64,000 bases of DNA from Oscillatoria sp. FACHB-1406 (GCF_014698145.1 NZ_JACJSM010000022.1:34202-98201), one strand, 5' to 3'. Positions 1-9,954 are shown, numbered from the stretch's first letter. Notes: a model not told the origin generated them from the letters alone. Made by a program: numbers and translations.

Positions 1-1816
1 TCATGGCTGAGATCGCGCGTTGCCAATTTTGGGCGATGGTTTGCCACTCGCTTTGCGTTTTGGCTGTTTTTCCCAGTTCTACGGCTTGTTCTGCTGCTTG
101 GATGCCTTTGCTGAAGTCATCGGGCATCCGTCGGGCATACTCGATCGCGTTTTCGTACTCTCGCAATTTTTGCTGGGCAAGGGGATAATCGCGATCGCTC
201 TTGGGTACGGATTTCATTGCTGCGATCGCTTTTTGCCATGCTTGTTCGACTTTATCCCAATCATCGGGGGTTTTAGCCGTCTGCGCGAGTTGGGCGGCGA
301 TCGCTGCGGCATTCGCGCCTTGATAGAAGTAATCGGTTTTCGGGGGGGGCGGTGCTACTTTTTCCGCCGGTTTTAGCGCGCTAGAGGGGGCAGCAGGCTG
401 AGAACGGGCGTTTTTGCTCGGTTGCTGTTTTGCCGTTTCGAGATTGGCGCGATATTCGCTAATTTTCTGCTGGGCGAGGGCATAATCGCGATCGCCTTTT
501 GGAACCGATTCCATCGCCGCGATCGCTTGCTGCCAGAACTTAGCAACATTTTGCCATTCTGCCTCAGTTTTTGCCGTTTTCGCCAATTCTGCGGCGGCGG
601 CGGCGGCATTGGCCCCTTCGTAGAAGAAATCCGGCGGCAGCGCTACATCAGGACTTTCGGGGACGGGTTCGGCAGCAGGAGAAGGAGACTTTTGACTCTG
701 TTCCTCGCTTTGAGGTGGCTTTGATGCTGGTGTTTCTTCCGGTGTTTGGGGCGCGGATGGTGCTGGGGGAACGGCGGCGCGATCGGGGGACTGTACTGGG
801 GCGGGAGAGGGGGCTTCTTGCTTTGGTTCCGGGCGTTCTAGCGGTTTTTGGGCGGCGCGATCGGGGGACTGTACGGGGGTGGGAGAGGGGGCTTCTTGCT
901 TCGGTTCTGGGCGTTCTGGCGGTTTTTGGGGCAGGGTTTTCGGTTCTTGGCGCGCGCGTTCGAGGTTGGTTTGATACTCGCTAATTTTCTGTTGGGCGAG
1001 GGCATAATCGCGATCGCTTTCCGGGACGGATTTCATCGCTGCGATCGCTTGCTGCCAAAACTTCTCGACGTTATCCCATTCTGCCTCGCTTTTAGCCGTT
1101 TTCGCCAATTCTGCGGCAGCAGCGGCTGCATTCGTCCCTTCATAGAAGAAATCCGATTGCACCTGGCTCGATTCTGGCGGTTCTAGCGGTTTTTGGGCAG
1201 CGCGATCGGGGGACTGTACGGGGGTGGGAGAGGGGGCTTCTTGCTTCGGTTCTGGGCGTTCTGGCGGTTTTTGGGGCAGGGTTTTCGGTTCTTGGCGCGC
1301 GCGTTCGAGGTTGGTTTGATATTCGCTAATTTTCTGTTGGGCGAGGGCATAATCGCGATCGCTCTTTTGCACGGATTTCATCGCTGCGATCGCTTGCTGC
1401 CAAAACTTCTCGACGTTATCCCATTCTGCCTCAGTTTTAGCCGTTTTCGCCAATTCTGCGGCGGCGGCGGCGGCATTCGTCCCTTCGGAAAGAAAATCTG
1501 TCTTTTGTTGCGAAAGTTGGCGGAGTTCTTCGCGAAGTTCTGCGGCTTGGGGCGGTTCTTCTGGGAGAGGTTGAGTTGCACTCTCTAAGGGTTCTGCTGT
1601 ACGGAACGTCTCTTCGCCCGTCGCTAGCAATTCGCCATTAGCGCGGGCAAAATCCGGCGGCGTGACGAGGAGAACTAGCGCCGCGACAGCCAGTAAATGC
1701 AAGCCAAAAGCACTCGGCACTACGCGCCAATTCCACAATCGTTCGGACAGATTGACTTCAACTCCAACCTCTCGTTCGTAAACTTCGTAGGAATGGGGGT
1801 AGGCTAAAGCTTCCAT
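1..1816 (-). CDS. Repeat-containing single-pass membrane protein (partial)
   Basis: The frame is open from an ATG at 1816 down to the left edge, so the C-terminus is missing (about 605 residues visible). After a short cytoplasmic leader there is one hydrophobic segment at about residues 32-52, then an Ala-rich helical repeat of about 65 residues. Each repeat contains AELAKTAKTEAEW, FWQQAIAAM and DRDYALAQQKISEY, and at least five copies are visible, the last cut by the edge. Repeats are separated by Pro/Glu/Lys-rich linkers (KPPERPEPKQEAPSP). The helices resemble TPR-like or coiled-coil repeats of cell-envelope proteins, but I do not recognise a named family. The linker plus repeat near 841-1141 is duplicated almost exactly at 1186-1486. 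Function unknown. Confidence 0.75.
   Translation of the reverse strand, partial: MEALAYPHSYEVYEREVGVEVNLSERLWNWRVVPSAFGLHLLAVAALVLLVTPPDFARANGELLATGEETFRTAEPLESATQPLPEEPPQAAELREELRQLSQQKTDFLSEGTNAAAAAAELAKTAKTEAEWDNVEKFWQQAIAAMKSVQKSDRDYALAQQKISEYQTNLERARQEPKTLPQKPPERPEPKQEAPSPTPVQSPDRAAQKPLEPPESSQVQSDFFYEGTNAAAAAAELAKTAKSEAEWDNVEKFWQQAIAAMKSVPESDRDYALAQQKISEYQTNLERARQEPKTLPQKPPERPEPKQEAPSPTPVQSPDRAAQKPLERPEPKQEAPSPAPVQSPDRAAVPPAPSAPQTPEETPASKPPQSEEQSQKSPSPAAEPVPESPDVALPPDFFYEGANAAAAAAELAKTAKTEAEWQNVAKFWQQAIAAMESVPKGDRDYALAQQKISEYRANLETAKQQPSKNARSQPAAPSSALKPAEKVAPPPPKTDYFYQGANAAAIAAQLAQTAKTPDDWDKVEQAWQKAIAAMKSVPKSDRDYPLAQQKLREYENAIEYARRMPDDFSKGIQAAEQAVELGKTAKTQSEWQTIAQNWQRAISAM
841..1486. repeat. 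Direct duplication of about 300 bp inside the repeat gene
   Basis: The segment 841-1141 recurs at 1186-1486 (offset 345 bases) with only a few mismatches. It covers one proline-rich linker and one helical repeat of the encoded protein. A further partial linker copy lies at about 740-830. The near identity points to recent unequal recombination within the gene. Confidence 0.8.
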
Positions 1817-2134
1817 TTGCAATCAATTGATAATGGACAATTGATGATTGATAATTCATTCAACAAACAACTTGTTTTGCAACCTAGAAATTACCTTCCT
1901 TTAAGTCATGCTTTCTCCTTTGTTTTGGATGAGATGACTGTTAATTGCAAAGCACGAACTCTTCGTTATCTTTTGTTTGTTATACCAATTCCCATAGGTT
2001 TTGCACGATTCCCTAGAGCGAGGGCATAACAGTGTTATGCCCCTACAGACAAAATTTAGTGCATTAAAATGAGAATTGGTATTAGCAATTATCAATGGGT
2101 CAATTGCCCATTATTCATTGTCAATTGTCAATTG
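1817..2134. other. Intergenic region with AT-rich short repeats and one mobile-like element
   Basis: No gene was found. The region begins with short repeats of the TTGATAATGGACAATTGATG type (1823-1860), contains the inverted-repeat element at 1982-2082, and ends with three tandem copies of a GTCAATT-type heptamer (about 2115-2142) that run into the 3' end of por. Confidence 0.7.
1982..2082. mobile_element. MITE-like element, family A (copy 1)
   Basis: A 101-bp segment begins ATACCAATTC and ends GAATTGGTAT, so its ends are inverted repeats. It contains an inner palindrome GGCATAACAGTGTTATGCC. A second copy with the same ends and the same internal order lies at 17664-17763. No coding capacity. 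Such non-autonomous elements are common in cyanobacterial intergenic DNA. Confidence 0.7.
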
Positions 2135-3142
<1,008 letters not shown>

Positions 3143-3194
3143 CTAATTCAGCGATCTTACACCCTGAAGCGACCCGCGTTTCATTGAAATTCAC

Positions 3195-3302
3195 GTCAAC
3201 ATAATTCGTAATTGATAATTCGTAGTTCGTAATTATTACCCCACGACGGTCAACATAATTCGTAATTGATAATTCGTAGTTCGTAATTATTACCCCACGA
3301 CA
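3195..3302. repeat. Two tandem 54-bp units
   Basis: Two adjacent copies (3195-3248 and 3249-3302) begin GTCAACATAATTCGTAATTG and end with CCCCACGAC. They are built from the TAATTCGTAGTTCG words seen in other gaps of this window (9960-10015, 29731-29782). Copies are identical or nearly so. Confidence 0.85.
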
Positions 3303-3525
3303 GTCGTCGGGGGCTTGAATATCGTTGCTGGTATTTCTCAACTTTTTCCTCATTAAAATTAGAGGATTGTGACCAGAAATTATAAATTACATTTCGGCAG
3401 GTGCTACGCTTAGCTTGCCGAAGTGTTCAATGACCGCGAATTAATAATTGTTGGGTTATGTAATATTGGTTTGAGATTTACTCAACCAAGCATTGCGATG
3501 CCCTCATCGGACTGGGGAACATCAT

Positions 3526-3678
3526 ATATAGCAGTTTTTACATGGATAAGGTACACCCAGCGGGCGAATACCATTCGCCCCTACGGGGCGGCGTTTAATT
3601 TCGAGGCGACCTCGAAATCCGCGCCCCTACCGATTTGATTTTTGGAACTGTACCTCACGCAAAGGAAAAACGCTATAT
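3526..3678. mobile_element. MITE-like element, family D
   Basis: About 153 bp bounded by ATATAGCAGTTTTT on the left and AAAAACGCTATAT on the right, an imperfect terminal inverted repeat. The interior has GGCGAATACCATTCGCC and GAGGCGACCTCG palindromes and no reading frame. Only one copy is seen here, so the mobile nature is inferred from structure. Confidence 0.5.
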
Positions 3679-3717
3679 CTTTATTACGATAATGTTGGAC
3701 TCCCCTGATTTGTCCTA

Positions 3718-4353
3718 CTAAAAAAATAGCTCGACCCGACCCGATTTAAAATCATACTTCTCCAACACATCGAGCATCACTTTTGTTAATTTTTCTCCCC
3801 CTCGCTCTGACGGTTCGATCGCGTTTGCGTAATCTTCGGGTTCGCTGAATATCTGTCGCAGATCGATAATCGGCAATCGTGCAAAAGATGCCTCGCGCAG
3901 GATGACTTCATTGAAAAAACTTAAGGCTGCGCTTGCTAATTCCCGATAGCGAAGCTCGCTAAAATTGGGGTAATAAATCGTGCAAACGGTTGTCGGCAAC
4001 CCCACTCCTAAAACAGATTGTAACATCGCGCTATATTGCTGCTGAAACTCTTTACCTAGGGCTACGAATCTCGCTAAAACTTCAGATACAGAGGTTGCAG
4101 TTCCTTCTAAAATGCTAGCTTGTGCTAAGGCATTATTTCCGCCTGCACTGAGAAATAAATGAGTTGCATCTTGAGGAATATGTTTGAGTTGAACGATCGC
4201 ATCTTCTGCCTTCGCTCCATCAACCGCTAGAAGCGTTGCTGGGCTTCCCACCGGAAGTTTAGAACGAAGTTGAGCAATGATATCGGGCTTGCCCTCAACG
4301 TAGGCAGCGTTGTCAAAAATTGAATCTCCGAGCAGAACGGGATGGTAAGGCAT
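3718..4353 (-). CDS. SGNH/GDSL-family hydrolase
   Basis: A 211-residue protein without a signal peptide, probably a cytoplasmic esterase or lipase-like hydrolase. The nucleophile block is LGDSIFDN with Ser11; the oxyanion block is SAGGNNA at 69-75, the GxN block of SGNH enzymes. The usual C-terminal DxxH is not obvious: the corresponding region reads AIEPSERGGEKL, so the catalytic His is missing or displaced. It stands alone between por and a PEP-CTERM gene. The substrate cannot be told from sequence. Confidence 0.75.
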   Translation of the reverse strand: MPYHPVLLGDSIFDNAAYVEGKPDIIAQLRSKLPVGSPATLLAVDGAKAEDAIVQLKHIPQDATHLFLSAGGNNALAQASILEGTATSVSEVLARFVALGKEFQQQYSAMLQSVLGVGLPTTVCTIYYPNFSELRYRELASAALSFFNEVILREASFARLPIIDLRQIFSEPEDYANAIEPSERGGEKLTKVMLDVLEKYDFKSGRVELFF

Positions 4354-4518
4354 CGTCGGTTTTAGGGTTTTCGATAAGCTCTAGGAATTAGCAAGAGCGA
4401 CAATCCACGCAAGTTGAGAAGAGGGGTGTTTTTTAGTTTACAAAAAAGTGTAACAGGTTGATAATTGTGATTTCAATCGGACTAGACTAGAGGTTTTCAA
4501 TCGGAGCAGAATCTAGCC

Positions 4519-5301
4519 ATGAAATGTGGAAGCTCGATCTTACAAGGCTCGAATTGGGGCAAAATAACGACAGGAATATTGCTAACCTCTAGCGCTGCGA
4601 TCGCGTTAGCTCTTCCGGTTCGCGCCCTCACTTTCTCGACCGACCGCGCGGCATTCAACAGTAACGATAGCCTGGATTGGTCGAGTTTGGGAAAAATTTT
4701 TGCGCCTCCAATTGACGCATCGGATTTTCTCCCATTTTCCTTCTCGGCAACGTCCCAACAAGGATTGGGATTAAATGTCAATGTTCCTTTCCCGCCCGTC
4801 GGTTCGGGAATTACGCCGCCGTTCGTTTTCCAAACTTTACCGCCTCCCCAAGGGATTCCGACTAACTTTGCCCCCGGAGATTTTATTCTGTTTAGCGGGT
4901 TGCTGCCGGGACGTTTTCCCGCTCCCGGAAACCCCGGTCCACTAACGATTACTTTCGATAAACCCGTATTAGCAGCGGGAACGCAAATTGCTACGGACGA
5001 TACGCCGTTCTTTACGGGATTTATCTCGGCTTTTGATAAGGATAATAATTTATTGGGCGAATTTTCTGCACCGGGAACTTCTTCGGTGACTCTCGATAAT
5101 TCCGCTCTCTTTCTCGGCGTTCGCAGCGATACGGCGAATATCTCCAAACTCGTGTTTCAAACTTCCGTTCCCGGACGCGCGATCGGCATTAATACTTTAA
5201 GTCTAGATCGAGCGAGCGTTCCCGAATCTAGCATTCCCGCTTTGGGCTGGATTCTCGGCGCGATCGGTGTTGGATTGATACGCCGACGATCCCAGCATTA
5301 G
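4519..5301 (+). CDS. PEP-CTERM sorting-domain protein
   Basis: A 260-residue exported protein. Residues 1-36 form a signal peptide (hydrophobic run ILLTSSAAIALALPV followed by RALTF). The C-terminus has the tripartite sorting signal: a VPESSIP variant of the VPEP motif, a hydrophobic helix (ALGWILGAIGVGLI) and a basic RRRSQH tail. The middle is Gly/Pro/Phe-rich and beta-like, with a late stretch reading AIGINTLSLDRAS as in other members. The family is recognised by exosortase and retained at, or released from, the cell surface. No exosortase gene is in the window. Function of the mature part unknown. Confidence 0.85.
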   Translation: MKCGSSILQGSNWGKITTGILLTSSAAIALALPVRALTFSTDRAAFNSNDSLDWSSLGKIFAPPIDASDFLPFSFSATSQQGLGLNVNVPFPPVGSGITPPFVFQTLPPPQGIPTNFAPGDFILFSGLLPGRFPAPGNPGPLTITFDKPVLAAGTQIATDDTPFFTGFISAFDKDNNLLGEFSAPGTSSVTLDNSALFLGVRSDTANISKLVFQTSVPGRAIGINTLSLDRASVPESSIPALGWILGAIGVGLIRRRSQH

Positions 5302-5343
5302 TCCCCTAATTTGTGTCAAAAACGCTGAAATTGTTTGCATTTC

Positions 5344-5467
5344 GGTGCGTTACGCTTCGCTAACGACACCCTACTTAATTCCACCCGCCAAGGTAGTAGT
5401 AGGGTGCGTTAGGCGCGAGTTCTATTGCATAAAAAGTAACGGATTTTTCGGCGCGCCGTAGCGCACC
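5344..5467. repeat. Dispersed GGTGCGTTACGC palindromic repeats
   Basis: Two neighbouring copies of the widespread cyanobacterial repeat: GGTGCGTTACGCTTCGCTAA (about 5344-5365) and, in the opposite orientation, GTAGGGTGCGTTAGGCGCG (about 5400) ending GCGCGCCGTAGCGCACC. Related copies lie at 18930-18960 and inside the family B elements at 28731 and 37678. They lie between two convergent genes. Confidence 0.65.
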
Positions 5468-5506
5468 ATTTTAGAACGTTACCCTTCGCTTTGACTTCAG
5501 TTAGTG

Positions 5507-7225
5507 TTATTCATTAAGGCTTAACGCCCCGGTTACAGTCAAAATGAATTCGGGGCTAGGAGTGCGCCACAATTGGTCCAAGCGCGTTGCGGGAATGGTT
5601 AAATAAACCGTATAACCGGTCAGCAGTTGCACGTCGAGCAGATCCCAACCTTGTACCGAGCGACCTTCGGCATTGACATAAAGCGGTACAAAATCGGCTT
5701 CTTTGGCGGCTTCGCGAATGGTTTTGCCGTAAAAGGGATGCTCGCTGGTAATTAAAGTTGCTAGGGCAACCCAAAGCAAGTCATCCGTCATGCCATTGCC
5801 TAAGATTTTCCCACCCAGAGCGGCGGCGGCAAAGGCAGGGGTTGCCAGTTCGTTGGGACAGAGTACGGTTTCAAAGCCGAAAACCTGCTGGACGGCGAGG
5901 GAAAATTCGGGGTCTTGGTTGCGGACAATGACGGGGAGATTGGGGCGCAATCCGCGAGCGCACAGGCTGATTTCGACGTTAATCGTATCGATATTGGTTG
6001 CCGCGATTAAAGCGTCGGCGGTGTCGATGTTGGCAGCTTTGAGGGCGTTAGCGAGTCTTGCATCTTCGAGGATAACGGGAACGCCGAGCGATCGCGCCGC
6101 ATTGAGCAAACGATTGCTAGGATTGCTTTCAATGGCGACGACTTCGTACCCTTGTTCGACAAATTGCTCGATAACGTACAGTCCCAATTCTCCCAACCCG
6201 CAAACGATATAGTGATAGCGAGAGGGTACGCGCGCTGCATCCCAAAATTGGCGGATGCGACTGCCTAAAATGAAGTCATTGATTAGGGCGTAACAAATTC
6301 CGACAACTCCCGCCCCAACGATCATCATAATCGCGGTAAAGATTTTAATTCCTTCCGGGCCGTTCTCGGCAACTTCTTCTTTGCCCCCCGCGCCGGTAAT
6401 CATACCGACGGAAAAGTAGAAGGCATCGACGAGGGAGGTGTGAAAGTTAACGAAGGTATAAGTCAGCGTTGCCATAAAAATGGTCGCTAGCAGGGCAATG
6501 CTGACGAGGGTAACGGAACGTCCGTAATGCCCGAATTGTCGAAAGTTGCTGAGGACTTTGAGCAGTTTGCGGGGGCGCAGGCGGCGGTTAGAGCGGGTTT
6601 TGGGTTGCGTGCCGATAATTAAGCGATCGCCAACTTGCAGTTGTTTGCCTTCTTCCATCGCTGTAATGAGGTCGAATTCGCCGGTCGCGGGAAGATAGTA
6701 AATCAGCATCCGGCTGCGATTGTCCCAAAGCGCGCTCAGGGGGCGGTACAGCCAAGGGTGATTTTCGTCTACGATTTCTTCGTGGATGGGCCACGTGCGA
6801 TCGAATAGTTGCAATTGACCGATCGCTTTATTCCCCAAGGCAGCGAAGGCAAAGGTGGGGGCGGCGAGGGCGGGAGCGCTCATGCTGACGTGATCCCGCA
6901 GGGTTGTGTCGAGGCGATCGCCGAGCGTTTCGTTGAATAAACGATTGATGATGCGGATGCGAGGGTTGAGAACTCGTGCTTGGGTGAGGATGGCGAGATT
7001 TAAACCGTCATCGTTGTTAGCCAGAACGATACTTTGGGCTTCTCGAATGCCCGCAGCTATTAACGTTGTTGCCGAGCGGAGATTGCCGATAATAATATCA
7101 TCTTTCCGCTCTCCTGGCATGGGGCGATCGCTAATCCCAACAACGTCAGCGCCTTGTTGCCCGAGCAGTTTGAAAATTTTGTAGCCGGTTCTACCGAGAC
7201 CGCAGACAATAATGCGGGGTTTCAT
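5507..7225 (-). CDS. RCK-2TM-RCK ion channel or NAD-binding transporter protein
   Basis: About 572 residues from the ATG at 7225; a TTG start at 7264 would add 13 hydrophobic residues. An N-terminal TrkA-N/RCK domain begins with IIVCGLGRTG (residue 5), the Rossmann dinucleotide loop. Two membrane helices (about 237-262 and 297-320) flank a pore-like loop, and a second RCK domain begins IVCGLGELG (about 340) and continues to the end. The architecture is that of gated cation channels, but the pore loop reads SVGMITGAGGKEE instead of TVGYGD, so K+ selectivity is doubtful. The protein would sit in the plasma or thylakoid membrane with nucleotide-sensing domains in the cytoplasm. Ion specificity unknown. 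Confidence 0.8.
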   Translation of the reverse strand: MKPRIIVCGLGRTGYKIFKLLGQQGADVVGISDRPMPGERKDDIIIGNLRSATTLIAAGIREAQSIVLANNDDGLNLAILTQARVLNPRIRIINRLFNETLGDRLDTTLRDHVSMSAPALAAPTFAFAALGNKAIGQLQLFDRTWPIHEEIVDENHPWLYRPLSALWDNRSRMLIYYLPATGEFDLITAMEEGKQLQVGDRLIIGTQPKTRSNRRLRPRKLLKVLSNFRQFGHYGRSVTLVSIALLATIFMATLTYTFVNFHTSLVDAFYFSVGMITGAGGKEEVAENGPEGIKIFTAIMMIVGAGVVGICYALINDFILGSRIRQFWDAARVPSRYHYIVCGLGELGLYVIEQFVEQGYEVVAIESNPSNRLLNAARSLGVPVILEDARLANALKAANIDTADALIAATNIDTINVEISLCARGLRPNLPVIVRNQDPEFSLAVQQVFGFETVLCPNELATPAFAAAALGGKILGNGMTDDLLWVALATLITSEHPFYGKTIREAAKEADFVPLYVNAEGRSVQGWDLLDVQLLTGYTVYLTIPATRLDQLWRTPSPEFILTVTGALSLNE

Positions 7226-7357
7226 GGGTAAATATTTAAGCGCGAAGAGGAGCAAATCGAACAACTGTCTATTATCGCTTAGTCCTCCCAGGCTAAGTGT
7301 AATTCAAAGCACTTTTTGCTCGATTTCTATCGATTGTCTTCAAAATTTACAGTGCGC

Positions 7358-7771
7358 CTATTTTGTAGGAATCTGAGAATTCAAAGTTTCGAGAATTTGC
7401 TCCAATAACTGAGTTTGCTCTCGGTTAATTGTTTCTAGCTTTTGCAAAATTTCGGAGAGTTCTAAGGAGCGATCGGATAATACTAAATCTGAAGATTTTT
7501 CGGCAACAGGTAAGGGATTTTGTGTTCCTTTGAATTTTAAGCCATTGGAGAGAAAACGACCGAGTTTGAGAGGCAGACTAAAGATCGTACTCCAGAAGGC
7601 AACATTCAATTGTGCGATCGATCGCGATAGGGTTTGAAAGAGGAAAACGAGTAGGGACAGAAGAACGAGTAGGACGACGACGCTAATAACGGGATGAGAA
7701 ATTGCCCAATCGACGCGCGGATGTTGGGCGAACCAATTTTGGAAGGGATTGCTGAAGAGCGTTTGAATCAT
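7358..7771 (-). CDS. Small membrane protein with coiled-coil tail
   Basis: A 137-residue protein of unknown function. One strong membrane helix lies at about residues 29-48 (VISVVVLLVLLSLLVFLFQ), followed by an amphipathic region (IAQLNVAFWSTIFSLPLKLG). The last 40 residues are charged and heptad-like (LELSEILQKLETINREQTQLLEQILETL), typical of a coiled coil. It lies between the RCK channel and rbsK on the same strand with gaps above 100 bases, so no operon is implied. I do not recognise the family. Confidence 0.65.
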   Translation of the reverse strand: MIQTLFSNPFQNWFAQHPRVDWAISHPVISVVVLLVLLSLLVFLFQTLSRSIAQLNVAFWSTIFSLPLKLGRFLSNGLKFKGTQNPLPVAEKSSDLVLSDRSLELSEILQKLETINREQTQLLEQILETLNSQIPTK

Positions 7772-7902
7772 GGTATCTGGCGCTATTGGCGAAACAAGCG
7801 GTTTTTATCAACTATTGTACCGATAGCAGACTGCCAATCCGAACAGGGACGCGATCGCGCTTCGGGTAAGGGCTGAGTTTTCCCCAGCGTTACCGTCAGT
7901 CC

Positions 7903-8826
7903 TTACTGGCGATCGCGCTCGAGTAACGCTTCCACTGCCTCCCGCGTCGCTAAAGAAGGCTGCGCGCCTTCCACCGTCGTCGCTAGCGCCCCCGCCGCCG
8001 CACCCCACAACAACGCCTTGCTTAGGGACAAATTCAAGTCCAAGGCAGCGGCAAACGCACCGTTAAACGCATCCCCCGCCGCGACAGTATCGATCGCATC
8101 TACCGCAAACGGCGGCACAAATTCCACGCTTTCCGCCGTCACCGCCACCAACCCCCGACTGCCCAATTTCACAATCGCGCCTTCTGCCCCTCGCGCCAGC
8201 AATTCCCGCCCCGCCCGAATCGCTGTCTCCGGATCCTTCACCTCAAATCCGACTAACTGACTGGCTTCTACTTCATTGGGCGTTACCCAATTGACAAATT
8301 TCAAGATTGGTGTAATATCGGTTTCCGGGACGGGAGCGGGATCGAGAATGACTCGAACGCCTGCGGTTCGGGCTGCCCTTGCCGCTGCTTCCACCGCCGG
8401 TAACGGAATTTCTAGCTGTAACAATAGCACCGTTGCTGCCGACAAGAGCAGGCGCACGCGATCGCAATCCGTTGCATCAATGCGCCCGTTTGCACCGGGA
8501 ACGACGATAATTTGATTGTCTGCGCGATCGCTTGCTGCGATCGCCGCAACGCCGGAATGCGCCTCGGAATCTACCGTTACGCCTTCAATAGCGACTTCAT
8601 TCCCGCGCAAACTTGCTAACAACTGCTTCCCGAACGCATCCCCGCCGACACGCCCCACCATCTGCGTTTTCGCCCCCAAGCGTGCCGCTGCTACGGCTTG
8701 ATTTGCGCCCTTACCGCCGGGAATGGTGGCGAAACTACGACCCGCGATCGTTTCTCCGGGGAGAGGAAGACGAGGCGTGCGGACGACTAAATCTAAGTTA
8801 AGGCTGCCGAATACGAGAACGCTCAT
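7903..8826 (-). CDS. rbsK: Ribokinase (PfkB family)
   Basis: Phosphorylates ribose, or a related sugar, at C5 using ATP. The 307-residue protein has the ribokinase N-terminus VFGSLNLDLVVRTPRLPLPG, the sugar-binding IPGGKGANQAVAAARLGA signature at about 35-52, and the C-terminal PfkB signature DTVAAGDAFNGAFA near residue 242, which carries the catalytic Asp of the AAGD anion hole. Length is typical. No ribose transporter is adjacent, so it may act in nucleoside salvage. Other PfkB sugars cannot be excluded. Confidence 0.88.
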   Translation of the reverse strand: MSVLVFGSLNLDLVVRTPRLPLPGETIAGRSFATIPGGKGANQAVAAARLGAKTQMVGRVGGDAFGKQLLASLRGNEVAIEGVTVDSEAHSGVAAIAASDRADNQIIVVPGANGRIDATDCDRVRLLLSAATVLLLQLEIPLPAVEAAARAARTAGVRVILDPAPVPETDITPILKFVNWVTPNEVEASQLVGFEVKDPETAIRAGRELLARGAEGAIVKLGSRGLVAVTAESVEFVPPFAVDAIDTVAAGDAFNGAFAAALDLNLSLSKALLWGAAAGALATTVEGAQPSLATREAVEALLERDRQ

Positions 8827-8928
8827 CAGAAAAATGGGTTTGAAACCCCGTGCTTCTAGTACGGCTTTACATTAATTTTTGGTAGAATAGTATTGGTCAA
8901 TGACCCACCCGCGACGATGGAGACATAA

Positions 8929-9162
8929 ACCCTAACACCAAAGCTTGCGAAACTTCGCAACGGGGAAGAAAAATCGGTAGACCGGGAAAAGAGGACGGGG
9001 CAATGGGTAGAGCTATCCCTCGAATCAACCAAAAACCTAGAAATTCTTTTCGGAATTTCGACACCTAAGAACCGCTGGGCTAGCGGGGATAGTCTGTGGA
9101 GCGAACGTAAGACCATAAAACTCCTTGCGGGTAGAGGCAGTTGCAATGAAGCAGAAACCTGA
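8929..9162 (+). pseudogene. Possible tnpB 3'-end relic of an IS200/IS605-type element
   Basis: A start-less open frame of 77 codons ends at a TGA 60 bases before a typical element right-end hairpin. Its C-terminus contains ASGDSLWSERKTI and SCNEAET, reminiscent of the variable tails of cyanobacterial TnpB proteins that end in ASGE-like and NEE-like motifs. No RuvC or zinc-finger residues are present, so at best only the tail survives. The assignment rests mainly on position relative to the hairpin and is tentative. Confidence 0.35.
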
Positions 9163-9221
9163 ATCGTAGCGTCCTCGTTTTTGAGGAGAACTCAAAAATA
9201 TGGACGGGCGCGTGAGGTTTA

Positions 9222-9257
9222 GGAATCACCGCACTTTTAGGGCGGTGAGGATGTCAA
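9222..9257 (+). mobile_element. IS200/IS605-type right-end hairpin (solo)
   Basis: GGAATCACCGC, a short loop, GCGGTGAGGATGTCAA: a 7-bp stem (9226-9232 with 9242-9248) between the words GAATC and GTCAA. The same layout ends the intact tnpB element at 33627-33663 (reverse orientation) and recurs at 15381-15417. In such elements this end is the tail of the omega RNA. Confidence 0.6.
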
Positions 9258-9276
9258 GTTAAGTTGACCCCATAAG

Positions 9277-9903
9277 CTACAAAACGCCTTTAGAACTGGG
9301 AATTTGTTCGGCGCGACGAGGATCGATTTCTAATGCCATTCGCATCGCACGAGCAAAGGCTTTAAAAGTAGCTTCGATGATATGGTGAGAGTTGATACCA
9401 TCAAGTTGGCGAATGTGCAGCGTCATTTGGGCATGATTGACGATCGCAACGAAAAATTCTCGCACTAATTGAGTATCATAAGTACCGACGCGCTGGGTGG
9501 GAATTTCTAAGCCGTAGCTGAGGTGCGGTCTACCGGAGAAGTCGAGGGCGACTTGAACTAAGGCTTCGTCGAGAGGGGCGACAAAATGCCCGAAGCGATG
9601 GATTCCTTTGCGATCGCGCAATGCTTGGGCTAAGGCTTGCCCCATTGTAATCCCTACGTCCTCGTTGGTGTGGTGGTCGTCGATTTCAATATCTCCCGTC
9701 GCTTGAATATCGAGATCGATTAAGCCGTGGGAAGAGATTTGATGCAACATATGATCGAGGAAGGGAACGCCGGTATTAGCGTGACATTTTCCGGTTCCAT
9801 CTAAATTGAGGCTGACTTGCACGTCAGTTTCCCCGGTGGTGCGCCGCACGGAGGCACTGCGAGCGGTTGAAGGGGCGGTGAGGGCGCGATCGCTAAGCTG
9901 CAT
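9277..9903 (-). CDS. hisB: Imidazoleglycerol-phosphate dehydratase
   Basis: Catalyses the dehydration of imidazoleglycerol phosphate to imidazoleacetol phosphate, the seventh step of histidine synthesis. The 208-residue monofunctional enzyme carries both metal-binding signatures: [15 protein letters not shown] in the first half and [18 protein letters not shown] in the second, which place Mn2+ in a multimer active site. [13 protein letters not shown] is also diagnostic. There is no fused histidinol phosphatase, as usual in cyanobacteria. It stands alone; the other his genes are not in the window. Confidence 0.96.
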   Translation of the reverse strand: MQLSDRALTAPSTARSASVRRTTGETDVQVSLNLDGTGKCHANTGVPFLDHMLHQISSHGLIDLDIQATGDIEIDDHHTNEDVGITMGQALAQALRDRKGIHRFGHFVAPLDEALVQVALDFSGRPHLSYGLEIPTQRVGTYDTQLVREFFVAIVNHAQMTLHIRQLDGINSHHIIEATFKAFARAMRMALEIDPRRAEQIPSSKGVL

Positions 9904-9954
9904 AAATCTAAAATTCAGAATTTTCTAAGGAATATTGTATTTTAAAGGAATCAC

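Larger units (their letters stand above)
8827..9276. other. 450-bp region between rbsK and hisB holding an IS relic
   Basis: Apart from the pseudogene-like frame at 8929-9162 and the right-end hairpin at 9222-9257 I see no gene. The minus-strand frame 8856-9146 lies inside the same region and looks like a shadow of the relic. Confidence 0.6.

Noticed and set aside
848..1588. Plus-strand frames with GGRGGFLLRFWAFWRFLG repeats
   Set aside because: They are shadows of the repeat gene on the minus strand, caused by its duplicated linker.
3423..3638. 71-codon plus-strand frame
   Set aside because: Composed of palindromic repeats in a long intergenic region, without a ribosome-binding site.
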